A DNA stretch of 32,443 nucleotides from Chloroflexota bacterium (lineage in GTDB: Bacteria > Chloroflexota > Dehalococcoidia > JACQUA01), in contig JACQUA010000136.1 of NCBI GenBank assembly GCA_016210565.1, forward strand, positions 1-32,443, given 5' to 3'. A model generated the notes under the pieces. It saw nothing but the letters and a program-made list of their open reading frames with translations. It had not been told where the DNA came from and ran no database searches. Positions 14,716 through 23,600 of this stretch are shown one piece after another. The first letter of the stretch is position 1. Each line of letters starts with the position of its first letter. A program made the translations under genes and the position numbers.

Positions 14716-15443
14716 CACAGGGCCAGCAGCAGTCCGCGCTGGTGGTGAGTGCGCACCCGGGGGATTTCGTCTGGCGGGCGGGAGGGGCCATTGCCCTCTA
14801 TGCCAGCCGGGGATGGAAGGTTAAGATCGTGAGCCTCTCCTTTGGAGAACGGGGCGAGTCGGCAAGTCTGTGGAAAGAGCGCGGAATGACAGTGGAGCGG
14901 GTGAAGGAGTTGCGTCGAGACGAGGCGATGGCGGCCGCAAGAGTACTGGGTGGTGAGGTGGAATTCTTCGACTGCGGCGACTACCCACTGAACTTCACGG
15001 CGGCTCACATGGACCGGCTGGTTGATATCTACCGGTCTGTCCAGCCCCGGTTTGTCCTGACTCACTCGCTGGAAGATCCCTACAACATGGATCATCCACT
15101 GGCGGCGCGAATCGCCCAGGAGGCTCGAATCGTGGCGCAGGCGCACGGACACCAGCCCGGCGGAACCGTGCTCGGCGCTCCCCCCGTCTTCCTCTTCGAG
15201 CCGCATCAGACCGAGCAGTGTAATTGGAAGCCCCAGGTGCTGCTCGACATCACCCCGGTGTGGGACACGAAACGGAAGGCGTTCGAGATACTGGCGGCGC
15301 AGGAATACCTGTGGGAGTATTACACGCGGGTGGCGTTGAACCGGGGCGTTCAGGCGGCGCGCAACTCCGAGAAGAAGCACATCAAGTACGCAGAGGCCTA
15401 TCAGCGCATCTTCCCCCAGGTGACCGAGGACCTGGCAATGTAG
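14712..15443 (+). CDS. PIG-L family protein, probable 4-oxalomesaconate hydratase (GalB-like)
   Basis: A 243-residue PIG-L/LmbE-fold protein whose ATG overlaps the stop of the aldolase gene (ATGA), so translation is coupled; GAGGACAATC precedes it. The metal motif is A14-H15-P16-G17-D18-F19. In deacetylases such as MshB it is AHPDDE, with the first Asp as general base and His plus the second Asp as Zn ligands. Here the Zn ligands stay but the base is Gly. THSLEDPYNMDHPLA supplies the later His/Asp motif. Loss of the deacetylase base and the neighbouring LigK/GalC-type aldolase fit the PIG-L-fold hydratase GalB, which hydrates 4-oxalomesaconate in gallate catabolism. Also typical of the family is FGERGESASLWKERGMTVERV. 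The specific substrate remains inferred. Confidence 0.8.
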   Translation: MTQGQQQSALVVSAHPGDFVWRAGGAIALYASRGWKVKIVSLSFGERGESASLWKERGMTVERVKELRRDEAMAAARVLGGEVEFFDCGDYPLNFTAAHMDRLVDIYRSVQPRFVLTHSLEDPYNMDHPLAARIAQEARIVAQAHGHQPGGTVLGAPPVFLFEPHQTEQCNWKPQVLLDITPVWDTKRKAFEILAAQEYLWEYYTRVALNRGVQAARNSEKKHIKYAEAYQRIFPQVTEDLAM

Positions 15444-15445
15444 CC

Positions 15446-15462
15446 GCACCCTTTACGGGTGC
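15446..15462. terminator. Possible terminator hairpin after the aldolase/hydratase operon
   Basis: GCACCC-TTTAC-GGGTGC begins 2 bases after the last stop codon, between convergent genes. There is no U-rich tail, so termination is plausible from position only. Confidence 0.35.
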
Positions 15463-15528
15463 GCACCCGGTGCCCGGCGCCATCAGCCCCCGGGTGGGTT
15501 AAGCGTTGTCCTGGTGCCTTCCGGGAGC

Positions 15529-15549
15529 GAACGGGCAAGATGCCCGTTC
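15529..15549. repeat. GAACGGGCA hairpin repeat
   Basis: Perfect 9-bp stem GAACGGGCA/TGCCCGTTC with 3-base loop AGA, followed by TACC. A near relative (GAACGGGCT...AGCCTGTTCTAC) lies at 29281-29302. It sits in the convergent gap and could also help terminate transcription. Confidence 0.55.
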
Positions 15550-15592
15550 TACCGCTTTTGAGACAGGCAGGGGACGCTTTGGTACACGGACC

Positions 15593-17008
15593 TCAACGGC
15601 AGCCCAGGCCCACGTTGGTCTTGCCGTTGGCGGCCGGACGAAAGCCCGTCTCGGCGGCTATGCGGTCAATCAGGGCAGACACCCTTTCCTCAACCCGGCA
15701 GACCAGATTAACGGCGAACACAGTATCGCTTTGCGCCGCCGCCCGGTGCAGGGTTTCGAGCGCTGCGGGCCTTTGCCCGCCGGGCACGAGCAGCTTCAGG
15801 ACCACCCAGCCGGCTCTTTCTTCCAGGATATCCTGCCGGAAGACCCCTCCGGCGGGGTCAACCGCCAGTTCGGTCAGCGGGGTCCGCTCTTCCAACGGCG
15901 GGTATTGCAGGTCCAGTCTCAGGCCGGCCGGAAGCAATGCCTGTACTATCTTCTGGACGTCTCCGAAGGTGGCGCCCACATGCGGGCGTCCCGGCTCGAT
16001 GACAATGACGGTCTCTCCGGGCTGCAACAGCTTCCTGTGGTCGTCGCTGAGCTCACCGGGAAACTGGCGGGCACCCGGGGCGGCCTGCCCTCTGCCGCCC
16101 GGTTCCCCCGGAGAGGAAACCGGCGCCATGAGCGGCGCGGCCCGGTAGGGGGCGTGGGGGTTCTGGAACTTGCCCCGTAGCGTGCGCGGCCACCGGAGAT
16201 CCCCGGCCACGATGGCGTCAACGGGACATACCTTCGATTGCCAGCATACCCCGCATTCGGTGCAACGCCGGGCATCGATTACCACGGTGTTTCGTGCCTC
16301 AACCTCGACTATCGCCGCCACGGGACAAATGGGAAGGCACTCCCCGCAATTGCTGCACTTCTCTTCGTCGATGGTTATCCCGTAATCCTTCCGCGGGACT
16401 TCGCCGGCCCTGGCGGCGGAGGCCTCCGCCGGCGCCACGCCGCCGCGGGCAACGATTTCTTCCAGGAGGCCAGCCGCCCGGACCTCGTTGAAGATGTTGC
16501 ACAGGCAGAGTTTGCCCATCTTCCTCGCGGCCTGGCCGCAGGCCGTCCGGCCCTGGCGCACCTGTCCCGCCAGGTCCCGTACCATGCCGGGGGCGACCCG
16601 CCCGTGACCGCACATGGACGTAATCTCCAGGATATCCCGGTCCGCCAGCCGCACCGTGTTTCCCCAGAACCCCAGGGACAGGTTGACCACGTAGGGGCTG
16701 AGGCCGGCCGCACGGCAGCACTCCTCAACCTGGTCGAACAGCCCGGAAACGGTTATCGAAACCCCCAGGTCAGCCGGGGCTATGTCCCGGAGGAAACCGG
16801 CCAGCTTTTCCCGGCTGTCATAGACCAGGTGGCCCGGCGACATGGCGGACCTGACGCCAGGAACGTTGACCGGTTGGTGGCGAAAGCCGATTTCGCGGTA
16901 CCGCTCTAGAGTCGCCTCAGCATTGCGGGAGTCCCACGGACGGGCCACGATAACGAAGTCGTTGGCGAGATTGGCGCAGGTACCCTGCCGGTGATTGGAA
17001 TGAGTCAT
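15593..17008 (-). CDS. Uncharacterised 2x[4Fe-4S] cluster-domain protein
   Basis: A 471-residue protein with a tandem ferredoxin domain in the middle (about residues 216-270). The first motif is CSNCGECLPICPVAAI (CX2CX2CX3CP). The second, CTECGVCWQSKVCPVDAI, has five residues before the last Cys instead of the usual three. The N-terminal ~200 residues carry their own Cys-containing blocks (EECCRAAGLSPYVVNLSLGF, MCGHGRVAPGM, GKLCLCNIFNEV) and match no family I can name. The C-terminal ~150 residues are Gly/Pro/Arg-rich at first, then fold-like (GETVIVIEPGRPHVGATFGD). ATG 17008 has only a weak upstream GGTCTCCG. It is transcribed toward the aldolase operon. It is probably a redox protein that passes electrons to an enzyme of aromatic metabolism; no function is assigned. 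Confidence 0.75.
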   Translation of the reverse strand: MTHSNHRQGTCANLANDFVIVARPWDSRNAEATLERYREIGFRHQPVNVPGVRSAMSPGHLVYDSREKLAGFLRDIAPADLGVSITVSGLFDQVEECCRAAGLSPYVVNLSLGFWGNTVRLADRDILEITSMCGHGRVAPGMVRDLAGQVRQGRTACGQAARKMGKLCLCNIFNEVRAAGLLEEIVARGGVAPAEASAARAGEVPRKDYGITIDEEKCSNCGECLPICPVAAIVEVEARNTVVIDARRCTECGVCWQSKVCPVDAIVAGDLRWPRTLRGKFQNPHAPYRAAPLMAPVSSPGEPGGRGQAAPGARQFPGELSDDHRKLLQPGETVIVIEPGRPHVGATFGDVQKIVQALLPAGLRLDLQYPPLEERTPLTELAVDPAGGVFRQDILEERAGWVVLKLLVPGGQRPAALETLHRAAAQSDTVFAVNLVCRVEERVSALIDRIAAETGFRPAANGKTNVGLGCR

Positions 17009-17074
17009 AACGGAGACCAGAATTCAAAAGTCAAGAATCAAAATGACAGACTAGAAAAAAGAACAAGGAAGAAC

Positions 17075-17088
17075 TCAGAAGCCAGAAT
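17075..17088. repeat. TCAGAAGCCAGAAT intergenic motif, copy 1
   Basis: The 14-base motif lies in the A-rich gap between the ferredoxin-domain gene and ada. The identical motif is at 29231-29244, also between genes. The surrounding sequence (CCAGAATTCA-type) is similar in both gaps, so it is a dispersed intergenic repeat. Confidence 0.5.
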
Positions 17089-17113
17089 TCATGAGTCGAA
17101 TTTCTCGGCTGTA

Positions 17114-18217
17114 TCAGCGAACCGAAGATTCCTTTTCGAGCAGGTCTTCTTTCAGTCTTATTCCCCAACGATAACCACCTGGACTACCATCTTTGCGCAC
17201 TACGCGGTGACAGGGCACCAGAATTGCTAACGGGTTGGTAGCGCATGCCCGGGCTACGGCTCGCGTCGCTTCCGGACGACCAATCAAGCATGCTATCTCG
17301 CTGTATGAGCGCGTAGTACCATACGGGATCGACATCAAGACATCCCAGACTTTGCGCTGAAAATTGGTACCATTCATGTCTAGCGGTAGCCTCTGATTTG
17401 TTAGTTTGCCCTCAAGATAATTAAGAATATCGTCGATCGACTGACGGATGTGCCCTTCGTCACGCTGAATCCTCGCATTAGGGAATTCTCCTTTGAGAAA
17501 GGCTTCCAGGTCGGTATCCGAATGACCAAGACCGAGCGCACATATCCCGTATTTTGTGGCTCCCACTATTACTCTCCCGAGGCTGCAATGTGTGAGACCA
17601 TATGTGATTTCCATTCCTCGCCCCCCTCGTCGATACGCGCCGGGAGTCATTCCGAGATGCACTTTTGCACGCTCATAAAGGCGACTAGTCGACCCATAGC
17701 CAGCGTCATAGAGAGCGTCTGTAACACTTTCACCCGCACGGAGTTGAGCCTTTAGTCTGCTAATGCGGCACGATTCTGCATACTGTCGCGGGGTTATTCC
17801 CGTGCAACGTCTAAATGTTCTCTGTAGATGATATCCGCTGAGGCTAAATCTCTTGCTTAGAACTGCTAGTATAACACGCTCATCTGGATTATTCTCAATC
17901 CAATCACAAACGCTTCGAACTATTTCGGACTCGGGTGGAACTGCCTTCTCAGGCTGGCAACGACGACAGGCACGGAAGCCTGCTTGCTCGGCGTCACTTG
18001 CTGTAGAAAAGAAGACTACCTGGATTCGATGGGGAAGCCTGGCAGAACAGTATGGTCTACAATAAATTCCGGTGGAACGGACTGCATACACGAAGTCAGC
18101 ATCTCGGCCATCTCGCCTCTGCACGATTTGCCACCGTTGATCATCTGTCATCTTAGGATCTGTCTTCGTGTTCGGGTTAGCTGTAGCCATTACTATCTCT
18201 AAGATTGTTGGATTCAT
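17114..18217 (-). CDS. ada: Bifunctional Ada: methylated-DNA methyltransferase and AraC-type regulator
   Basis: A 367-residue DNA-alkylation repair protein. The N-terminal domain has C53-x3-C57 (STGIYCRPYC) and C84-x2-C87. These four Cys have exactly the spacing of the Zn/methyl-acceptor cysteines of E. coli Ada (38, 42, 69, 72). An AraC-type HTH region follows (SGYHLQRTFRRCTGITPRQY and YGSTSRLYERAKVHLGMTPGAYR). The C-terminal O6-methylguanine transferase has MNGTNFQRKVWDVLMSIPYG and PCHRV with C336, again matching E. coli C321 in spacing. The self-methylated protein activates its own repair regulon. ATG 18217 has no clear ribosome binding site; ATG 18190 (after TTAGAGATAGTA) would give 358 residues. 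It is more AT-rich than its neighbours. Confidence 0.93.
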   Translation of the reverse strand: MNPTILEIVMATANPNTKTDPKMTDDQRWQIVQRRDGRDADFVYAVRSTGIYCRPYCSARLPHRIQVVFFSTASDAEQAGFRACRRCQPEKAVPPESEIVRSVCDWIENNPDERVILAVLSKRFSLSGYHLQRTFRRCTGITPRQYAESCRISRLKAQLRAGESVTDALYDAGYGSTSRLYERAKVHLGMTPGAYRRGGRGMEITYGLTHCSLGRVIVGATKYGICALGLGHSDTDLEAFLKGEFPNARIQRDEGHIRQSIDDILNYLEGKLTNQRLPLDMNGTNFQRKVWDVLMSIPYGTTRSYSEIACLIGRPEATRAVARACATNPLAILVPCHRVVRKDGSPGGYRWGIRLKEDLLEKESSVR

Positions 18218-18403
18218 TCTAGCGCAAAGCCTGCCTCTATTCTATCCGAACATTGCTCTTGAAGTTTTATCTGTAAGAGAACCGGAGGGCAGAGAAAGCT
18301 CTCTGCGCCGCTTTGCGGTGATAGCCTTCGTCACCCAATGCCCGCCATCGTGTCCCGAAGAACATGTGGGTGGCGGCCAGTTCGAAAAAGAGGAGAGGGT
18401 TGA

Positions 18404-18676
18404 TCAGTCCACAATACCGGCGTAAGGCCGTTCATGGAGATAATCGCCGATGTCCTTCGTCACCTTGATGTACCAGGGCTGCGGCAGCAGCAGGCCATTG
18501 GTATGCCGCACCCGCAACAGGTCGGCGCCGGGCATGGGCGAGGGAGAAACGGTGGCGATGACGTTGTGGCCGGTGTATTTCCGGGGACCGGGTTCCAGGT
18601 CCCTGATGGTCAAACTGAGTTCCGTCGGGCCCTTTATCTTGTCCGGGTCTTCAATGAAGGTCATATATTCTTTCAT
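18404..18676 (-). CDS. Small protein of unknown function downstream of UbiD
   Basis: A 90-residue protein. ATG 18676 is chosen because AAGGGAGTACGAAC precedes it; a longer frame to 18736 reads into a repeat and is not supported. The sequence has no membrane segment or cysteine motif. It shows TELSLTIRDLEPGPRKYTGHN and PGADLLRVRHTNGLLLPQPWY, which suggest a small beta-rich fold. It follows the UbiD gene on the same strand after 166 bp, most of which is one repeat element, so the two were probably one operon. It does not resemble the small VdcD/BsdD subunit of UbiD-type decarboxylases, which has CxxC motifs. It may be an accessory subunit, but no function is assigned. Confidence 0.65.
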   Translation of the reverse strand: MKEYMTFIEDPDKIKGPTELSLTIRDLEPGPRKYTGHNVIATVSPSPMPGADLLRVRHTNGLLLPQPWYIKVTKDIGDYLHERPYAGIVD

Positions 18677-18730
18677 GTTCGTACTCCCTTTGACCGATCT
18701 GTCCCTGCAATTCGCGCAGGCAATGTCAAC

Positions 18731-18834
18731 TGTCACCCTGAGCGAAGTCGAAGGGTCTTTCGTTCCCGCAGGCGAAACCAGCCAGAGATTCTTCGACTGC
18801 GACTCGCTTGCGCTCGTCTTCGCTCAGAATGACA
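18731..18834. repeat. TGTCACCCTGAG-type inverted-end repeat, copy 3
   Basis: Starts TGTCACCCTGAGCGAAG and ends CTTCGCTCAGAATGACA, an almost perfect terminal inverted repeat. The internal AGGGTCTTTCG and GATTCTTCGACTGCGACTCG are shared with the copies at 3757-4049 and at the right edge. It lies between ubiD and the 90-residue gene. Confidence 0.75.
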
Positions 18835-18842
18835 TTGCCGTC

Positions 18843-20276
18843 CTATTTAAGTCCGTAAGCCTTCCAGTTCTTGAGGACCTTTTCCTGGATTTCCGGCGGG
18901 TAAATGTCATTGAATGACGATTTTATCGGCAGGGTGTCTTTGGGCCATTCCGGCGGCCAGGTGCAGTCGAAGATGGCCACGCCGCCCTTCTTGTGGCGGC
19001 GCTCTTCCTCGCTGTAGCACGGCGTCAGTTCGTTGGCCTTGCCCGCCGCCACCTCGTCGGTCACGATGCCCCGCAGGGGGTGGCATTTCACCGCCAGGGC
19101 GTGGATGACCTGCTTCATGTCAAATACGTCGACATCCTTGTCCACCACCACGATCTTGTTGATCGCGGCCCGGCGTGCGGTCACGATATCCTTGATCTCC
19201 CGGGCTACCTTCGTCCCGCCTGAAGTGACGCCGACCACCAGCAAGTGCGTAACGCCCTCGGCGGGGGCATAGACGTCGGTCACAGGAATCTGGTGTCTCA
19301 GCAAGCGGCGCTTCAGGGCCAGGGAGGCCGTCATCGCGGCGGACACGGAGCTATCGTCCACAGGGATGCCCAGGGCGATCATGGTCAGGATAGGGTCGCT
19401 GCGGTAGGTTATAGCCGTGACCTCGCAGACGATGCCCGTCCGGGCCTTCCCCGTCCGGTAGCCGGGATATTCGCCGAAGGGACCCTCCGCACCTATGGCG
19501 TCGGGAAGGAGCTCGCCTTCGACCACAATCTCCGCATGGGCAGGTACCAGGAGATCGCTAGTCTCGGCCTTGACCAGCTCGACCGGGGCCTTGCGCAGGG
19601 CGCCCGCGTAATCGGCTTCGTCCTGGCCGATGCCGTAGCCGGCGGTGGCTACCATGTGGCACAGGGGGTCGGCCCCCGAGACGATGGCCACGGGCATTCT
19701 TTTCTTCTTGGCCACGAACTTCTCCCGGAAGACCATGGCGAGATGGCTGGTGAAGGTCGGATCGCCGGTCAGTATCCGGCCGTTGTGCACCATGAAGCGG
19801 TACATGCCCCAGTTGGTCCAGCCGGTATCGGGGTCTTTGGTGATGATGATGTCCCAGGTGCCGATATAGCGCCCGCCGTCGCCGTCGTGGATCAGGGGCG
19901 CCGGGAACTTGAGGACATCGATATCATTCCCCTTCATGATGTTCTGCTTGCAGGGGCCGGTGGGGACGATCACGGGTTTGATGGGCTTCTGGTCCCTGGC
20001 CTCGTACTCCCTGAAGATGAAAGGGATGGGGGTCTCCGGGGGCAGGCCCAGCGAAACGGCCACCCGCCGGTAGGTACCCTGCTGTCCACCCAGGATGCGG
20101 TAGCCCGGCGGGTAGTCCTTGACCTTCTCGAAGAGGAGCGCCGGCCCGAGGGTCTCGTAGCTGCGCCGCGTTATGGCCGCGGCCTCCAGCTCCCAGTCCA
20201 CCTCGCGCTGGACGCGCACGAGGTCGCCGGTCTTCTCCAGGGCCTCACAGTATTCACGGATGTCATTGAAAGCCAT
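18843..20276 (-). CDS. UbiD-family (de)carboxylase
   Basis: A 477-residue enzyme of the prenylated-FMN-dependent UbiD family, close to the usual 450-500 residues. ATG 20276 follows TTAGGAGACAACT. It starts MAFNDIREYCEALEKTGDLVRV, the standard UbiD opening, and contains IIITKDPDTGWTNWGMYR. The conserved AEGPFGEYPGYRTGK lies around residues 262-275 and holds the catalytic-site acidic residues. EIKDIVTARRAAINKIVVVDKDVDVFD is the usual C-terminal domain block. The family reversibly decarboxylates aromatic or alpha,beta-unsaturated acids and needs prFMN made by a UbiX flavin prenyltransferase. No ubiX is in the window, so cofactor must come from elsewhere. It is not necessarily the ubiquinone enzyme: the nearby CoA ligase and 4,5-cleavage genes favour aromatic-acid catabolism. 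Confidence 0.92.
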   Translation of the reverse strand: MAFNDIREYCEALEKTGDLVRVQREVDWELEAAAITRRSYETLGPALLFEKVKDYPPGYRILGGQQGTYRRVAVSLGLPPETPIPFIFREYEARDQKPIKPVIVPTGPCKQNIMKGNDIDVLKFPAPLIHDGDGGRYIGTWDIIITKDPDTGWTNWGMYRFMVHNGRILTGDPTFTSHLAMVFREKFVAKKKRMPVAIVSGADPLCHMVATAGYGIGQDEADYAGALRKAPVELVKAETSDLLVPAHAEIVVEGELLPDAIGAEGPFGEYPGYRTGKARTGIVCEVTAITYRSDPILTMIALGIPVDDSSVSAAMTASLALKRRLLRHQIPVTDVYAPAEGVTHLLVVGVTSGGTKVAREIKDIVTARRAAINKIVVVDKDVDVFDMKQVIHALAVKCHPLRGIVTDEVAAGKANELTPCYSEEERRHKKGGVAIFDCTWPPEWPKDTLPIKSSFNDIYPPEIQEKVLKNWKAYGLK

Positions 20277-20373
20277 AGTTGTCTCCTAACCCGGACAAAG
20301 CCGGTAATTCAAAGTATCAAGTTCCAAACGACTTGGAAGCCCCTATTCGATTTTGCCACGGAAATGCCTGCTG

Positions 20374-20400
20374 CCCACCGTAGGGGCGAACCTATGTGTT
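20374..20400. repeat. CCACCGTAGGGGCGAA repeat fragment
   Basis: CCCACCGTAGGGGCGAACCTATGTGTTCGCCC forms a short hairpin (GGGCGAAC/GTTCGCCC). It shares CCACCGTAGGGGCG with the hairpin at 27424-27500. It lies in the 190-bp gap upstream of ubiD. Confidence 0.55.
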
Positions 20401-20467
20401 CGCCCGCCAAGGGTAGACTTGGGATCTGCCCCCGCGGTGTTGGGCCAGGCCTCCAGAGCAAAACGAT

Positions 20468-20683
20468 TCATGCCACACCGATATCGGCAAAGTCAGCTAA
20501 GTTGTGCTGCCAGAGCGCCAGTCCCCCAAACGCAATGCGCACTCTTCCCCTAAAGTCCGGCCTTCCAACTTCTTTAGCCCGCATCAGCAGATCTCTGTTA
20601 GGGTCATAATCAATAAGATAGACAACGACTTCAGTTTCAGTGATGTCAGGCTTGATGGGAAAAAGTGCTAGCCTCTTTACCAA
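20468..20683 (-). CDS. Possible small protein overlapping the 3' end of the AAA+ gene
   Basis: A 71-codon open frame beginning at TTG 20683, overlapping the AAA+ gene end by 38 bases in another frame. Its later part is protein-like (EVVVYLIDYDPNRDLLMRA, GRVRIAFGGLALWQHNLADF), with alternating hydrophobic residues. GAAGG lies 3 bases before the TTG, which is too close for a good ribosome binding site. It could be a third gene of the helicase/AAA+ operon translated by coupling, a fragment of a lost gene, or chance. No family was recognised. Confidence 0.35.
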   Translation of the reverse strand: MVKRLALFPIKPDITETEVVVYLIDYDPNRDLLMRAKEVGRPDFRGRVRIAFGGLALWQHNLADFADIGVA

Positions 20684-23600
20684 AAGCCTTCAGTGCACTC
20701 TTGTCCCTTATTACCTCTGACAAAGCGGTAGCGAGAGCCTCATATGCGTTTTTGTTAGGGCTATCTGCAATCTCATAAGCCGCTCTCTTAGCAGCAAGAG
20801 CAAGGTCCGCTCCGCTTAAACAATCGTGGAGGTCACCCTGGACCTTCTCTGCGGAGAAGACCTTCTGCTGTATTTCTGGTTTGCTGATTAAAGCTTGTAA
20901 TTTATCGTTATCCCAGGATTTGTCATCTGACCCTCTAACAAATCTCTTCATGTGAAGCCTCAGGATCTTTACTACCTCTTCCTTCCCAGGAGGGTAAAAT
21001 TGTACCCGTTCATCGAATCTTCCCGGTCGCACCAGAGCTTTGTCGAGGTCTCCTGGCTTATTTGTTGCGCCAATAATCGTAACATTAGTGAGTTCCTGCA
21101 TGCCGTCCAATTCTGCCAGTAGGACAGATAAAACACTTCTCGTTGCTCTACTCTCCTCAGAATCTCTGGAAGGCGCAAATCCATCGAGTTCATCTATGAA
21201 CACAATGACTTGTTTCCCTGCTGCCGCCAACTCTCGACTGAGTGTGAAAACCTCCCTCAAGTTTTTTTCGCTTTCGCCCACGTACTTGCTGTATATCTGG
21301 GGCGGTGTCAGGTAGATGAAGTAGCCCCCTATTCTCGACGCTATGAATTTGGTCAAAAGCGTCTTGCCTGTTCCTGGTGGACCGTAAAAGAGGATCCCGC
21401 GCGCCGGACGAAGATCTGGTGAGCGCTTGTATGGGAAAATTGCCCTCTCGACCTGTCTCTGAATTTCCGGTGAGACTACGACATTTTGTTCGTCAACACG
21501 GGGAATTTCAATGGTCAAGAACTGCGGAAGGGAAGCCTTATATTTCTTGGCGATTTCCAAAGGTGTCGATGCCTGCGTCTTCTGGGTTGCCTTTTCTATT
21601 TCTTGCTTGATACCTCTCGCCAAGACAACGAGATCCCTATAAGTGAACCCTTGAGTGTTCTTGGCGAGGTGGGCTGTCTCATCTGACGAAATGTCAAGAC
21701 CGTAGATGTCCATGAACATCTCCACCGACTTGCTATCCACACTTTGAAGCCCTCCAAGCTCTCGTTTCAGCACTTCAGTTCTGAGTTTCATAAAGAAGTG
21801 TTGCCGCTCGTCGAGTCCGGGAGCAATAATGACCCTTCGGTGCGGGAAGAATTGAAGCAAAGCCTCAGGAACACTGTTCAGACTGTTGGCCTCGGCAAGC
21901 ACACCGATCTGGTAATCGTACCGCTCAAACATCTGCCGGAAAAAGTCCTTTAGCACTGCTGTGACCTTTTGAGAATCGGCCAAGGTGGCGGTTGACATCT
22001 CTTTTTTTTCCGTAAGAGCGTCAAGATCCTTGATAACGAGAACATAAGGGCCATTCTTGCTTTTTAGTAGAGCATCCTCTGTATACATCCTGCAAAAGTC
22101 CACCAAGGGAACACGGCCATCGATCACCTCGGTGATTGAAATCTCCTTGACGGCACATGGTTTACCCCTCTGCACTAGTTCACGCCGCAACTTTCGGACC
22201 TCAAGAGCAATGTGTGTTGATTTTCCACAGCCGGGCAGCCCATGGAATAACAGGGTGAAGGGGCGAAGACCATCTTCTACGATGTAGCTATCAGCTTCCA
22301 ACTCTAGCTCAATTTCCTTGAGGAAAACTGAGAAAATTAATTCATCGAAGGAGTGGAGTTCTTTTTCACGCTCTCTCTCTTTCTTAGCTTTTTGTTCTTT
22401 CTCCTTGTCAATTTGCTGCTTAGCCTTTGTTTCCCGTGATCGGAGTAGCTCCTGCAGGACGCCACGTTGCTCGATGGGCTCTTCGAAGTCTTTATCTAGA
22501 GTCTCAGAAGCCCAATGTGAAACTTGGCCAACCTGCGACAGTGCTGACACAATCTTCTCCCTGGATACATCTATGACTGTCCCCCCCTCTGCCACAAATT
22601 TGTGAAGCGAAGAATAGCCCTCTTCTAAACTCTTATATGGATTTAGCAGCATTCCGGTTACTACTACCGTCTCGGCCGTAGCTACAGGAATATGCTCCGA
22701 GGTAATAGACTTCAGACCTTCGTCTAACCCGCTAACGGAAACATAGTTCTCAGATGAACCATCGACCTGGAGTGCAGGGGCAACAATTAGTGTGTAGAGC
22801 TTGCCAGCTATGTTCGCCTTGAAAACTCTTGATGTGTTCATTTGGCTCTCGATTGGGATTCCCTTATTCCTCAGTCTTTCAACCAGGATCTCATACTCAG
22901 ACTTGAACCAATCGGAAACCGTAATGTGCCCGACGTCTGTTAGCCACACTTTCCCGTCGCTGCTACAAGTGAAAACATTAGCTCTCAGCAAAGCTTCCAC
23001 TCCCAGATTATGCTGCTGTCCCCGAAGTGCGGCAAACCATTGGTCTAGCTTTGTAGACTGCACAGCGTCCCTGGCATCTTTCAAAAGCTCTCCCTGGTTC
23101 TTACCCGTAAGCACATTCCACACAGTATTGGCGTCTTCTCTCTGTAGGCTATCAGGATGTTCAAATAGTGCCATGAGCGTTCCTGATGAATCAGATGATG
23201 AGAAGATGCAGAACGATTTGCGGAGCTTTCTGTAAGTAGGGAGATTAACGCCCAAAATTACGAGGTATGCTGCAAAGCTACCCTTTGCCGGCGAAGGGAT
23301 GGCGATCGTGGTTGCCAGCGGCTTGCCAATCATGAGATGAAGCACGCCTCTCTCAAAGTTGGACAGGCCGGCGTAGTCTTCTGCTATTTTCTGTTCTGTT
23401 TCTTCTACCCATTTGTTCGGAGAAAAGATTTCTACCAGGGCCGTCCTAACGAATGTGTCCTTCACCCACACACTTAGTGCGGGCGGTTTTTGTCCAGAAA
23501 GAAAACCCATTTGAAAGAGGCTTTCGAATGTTTTCAATCCCACAAGATCCGAGGCAATTAACTGATCTTCAGCGTTCCACTGGACTCGCTTTTCTGCCGC

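Noticed and set aside
15459..16180. Two overlapping + strand frames (229 and 224 codons) over the ferredoxin-domain gene
   Set aside because: Shadow frames: the minus-strand protein has two iron-sulfur motifs, these have none.
18404..18676. VdcD/BsdD subunit identity for the 90-residue protein
   Set aside because: No CxxC pairs or WRDTEP-type motif are present.
18404..18736. 110-codon version of the small UbiD-linked gene
   Set aside because: The extra N-terminus runs toward the repeat, while ATG 18676 has a good AAGGGAG site; the 90-residue form is preferred.
19245..20609. 454-codon open frame on the + strand over ubiD
   Set aside because: It is a reverse shadow of the UbiD gene with no family motif and no ribosome binding site.
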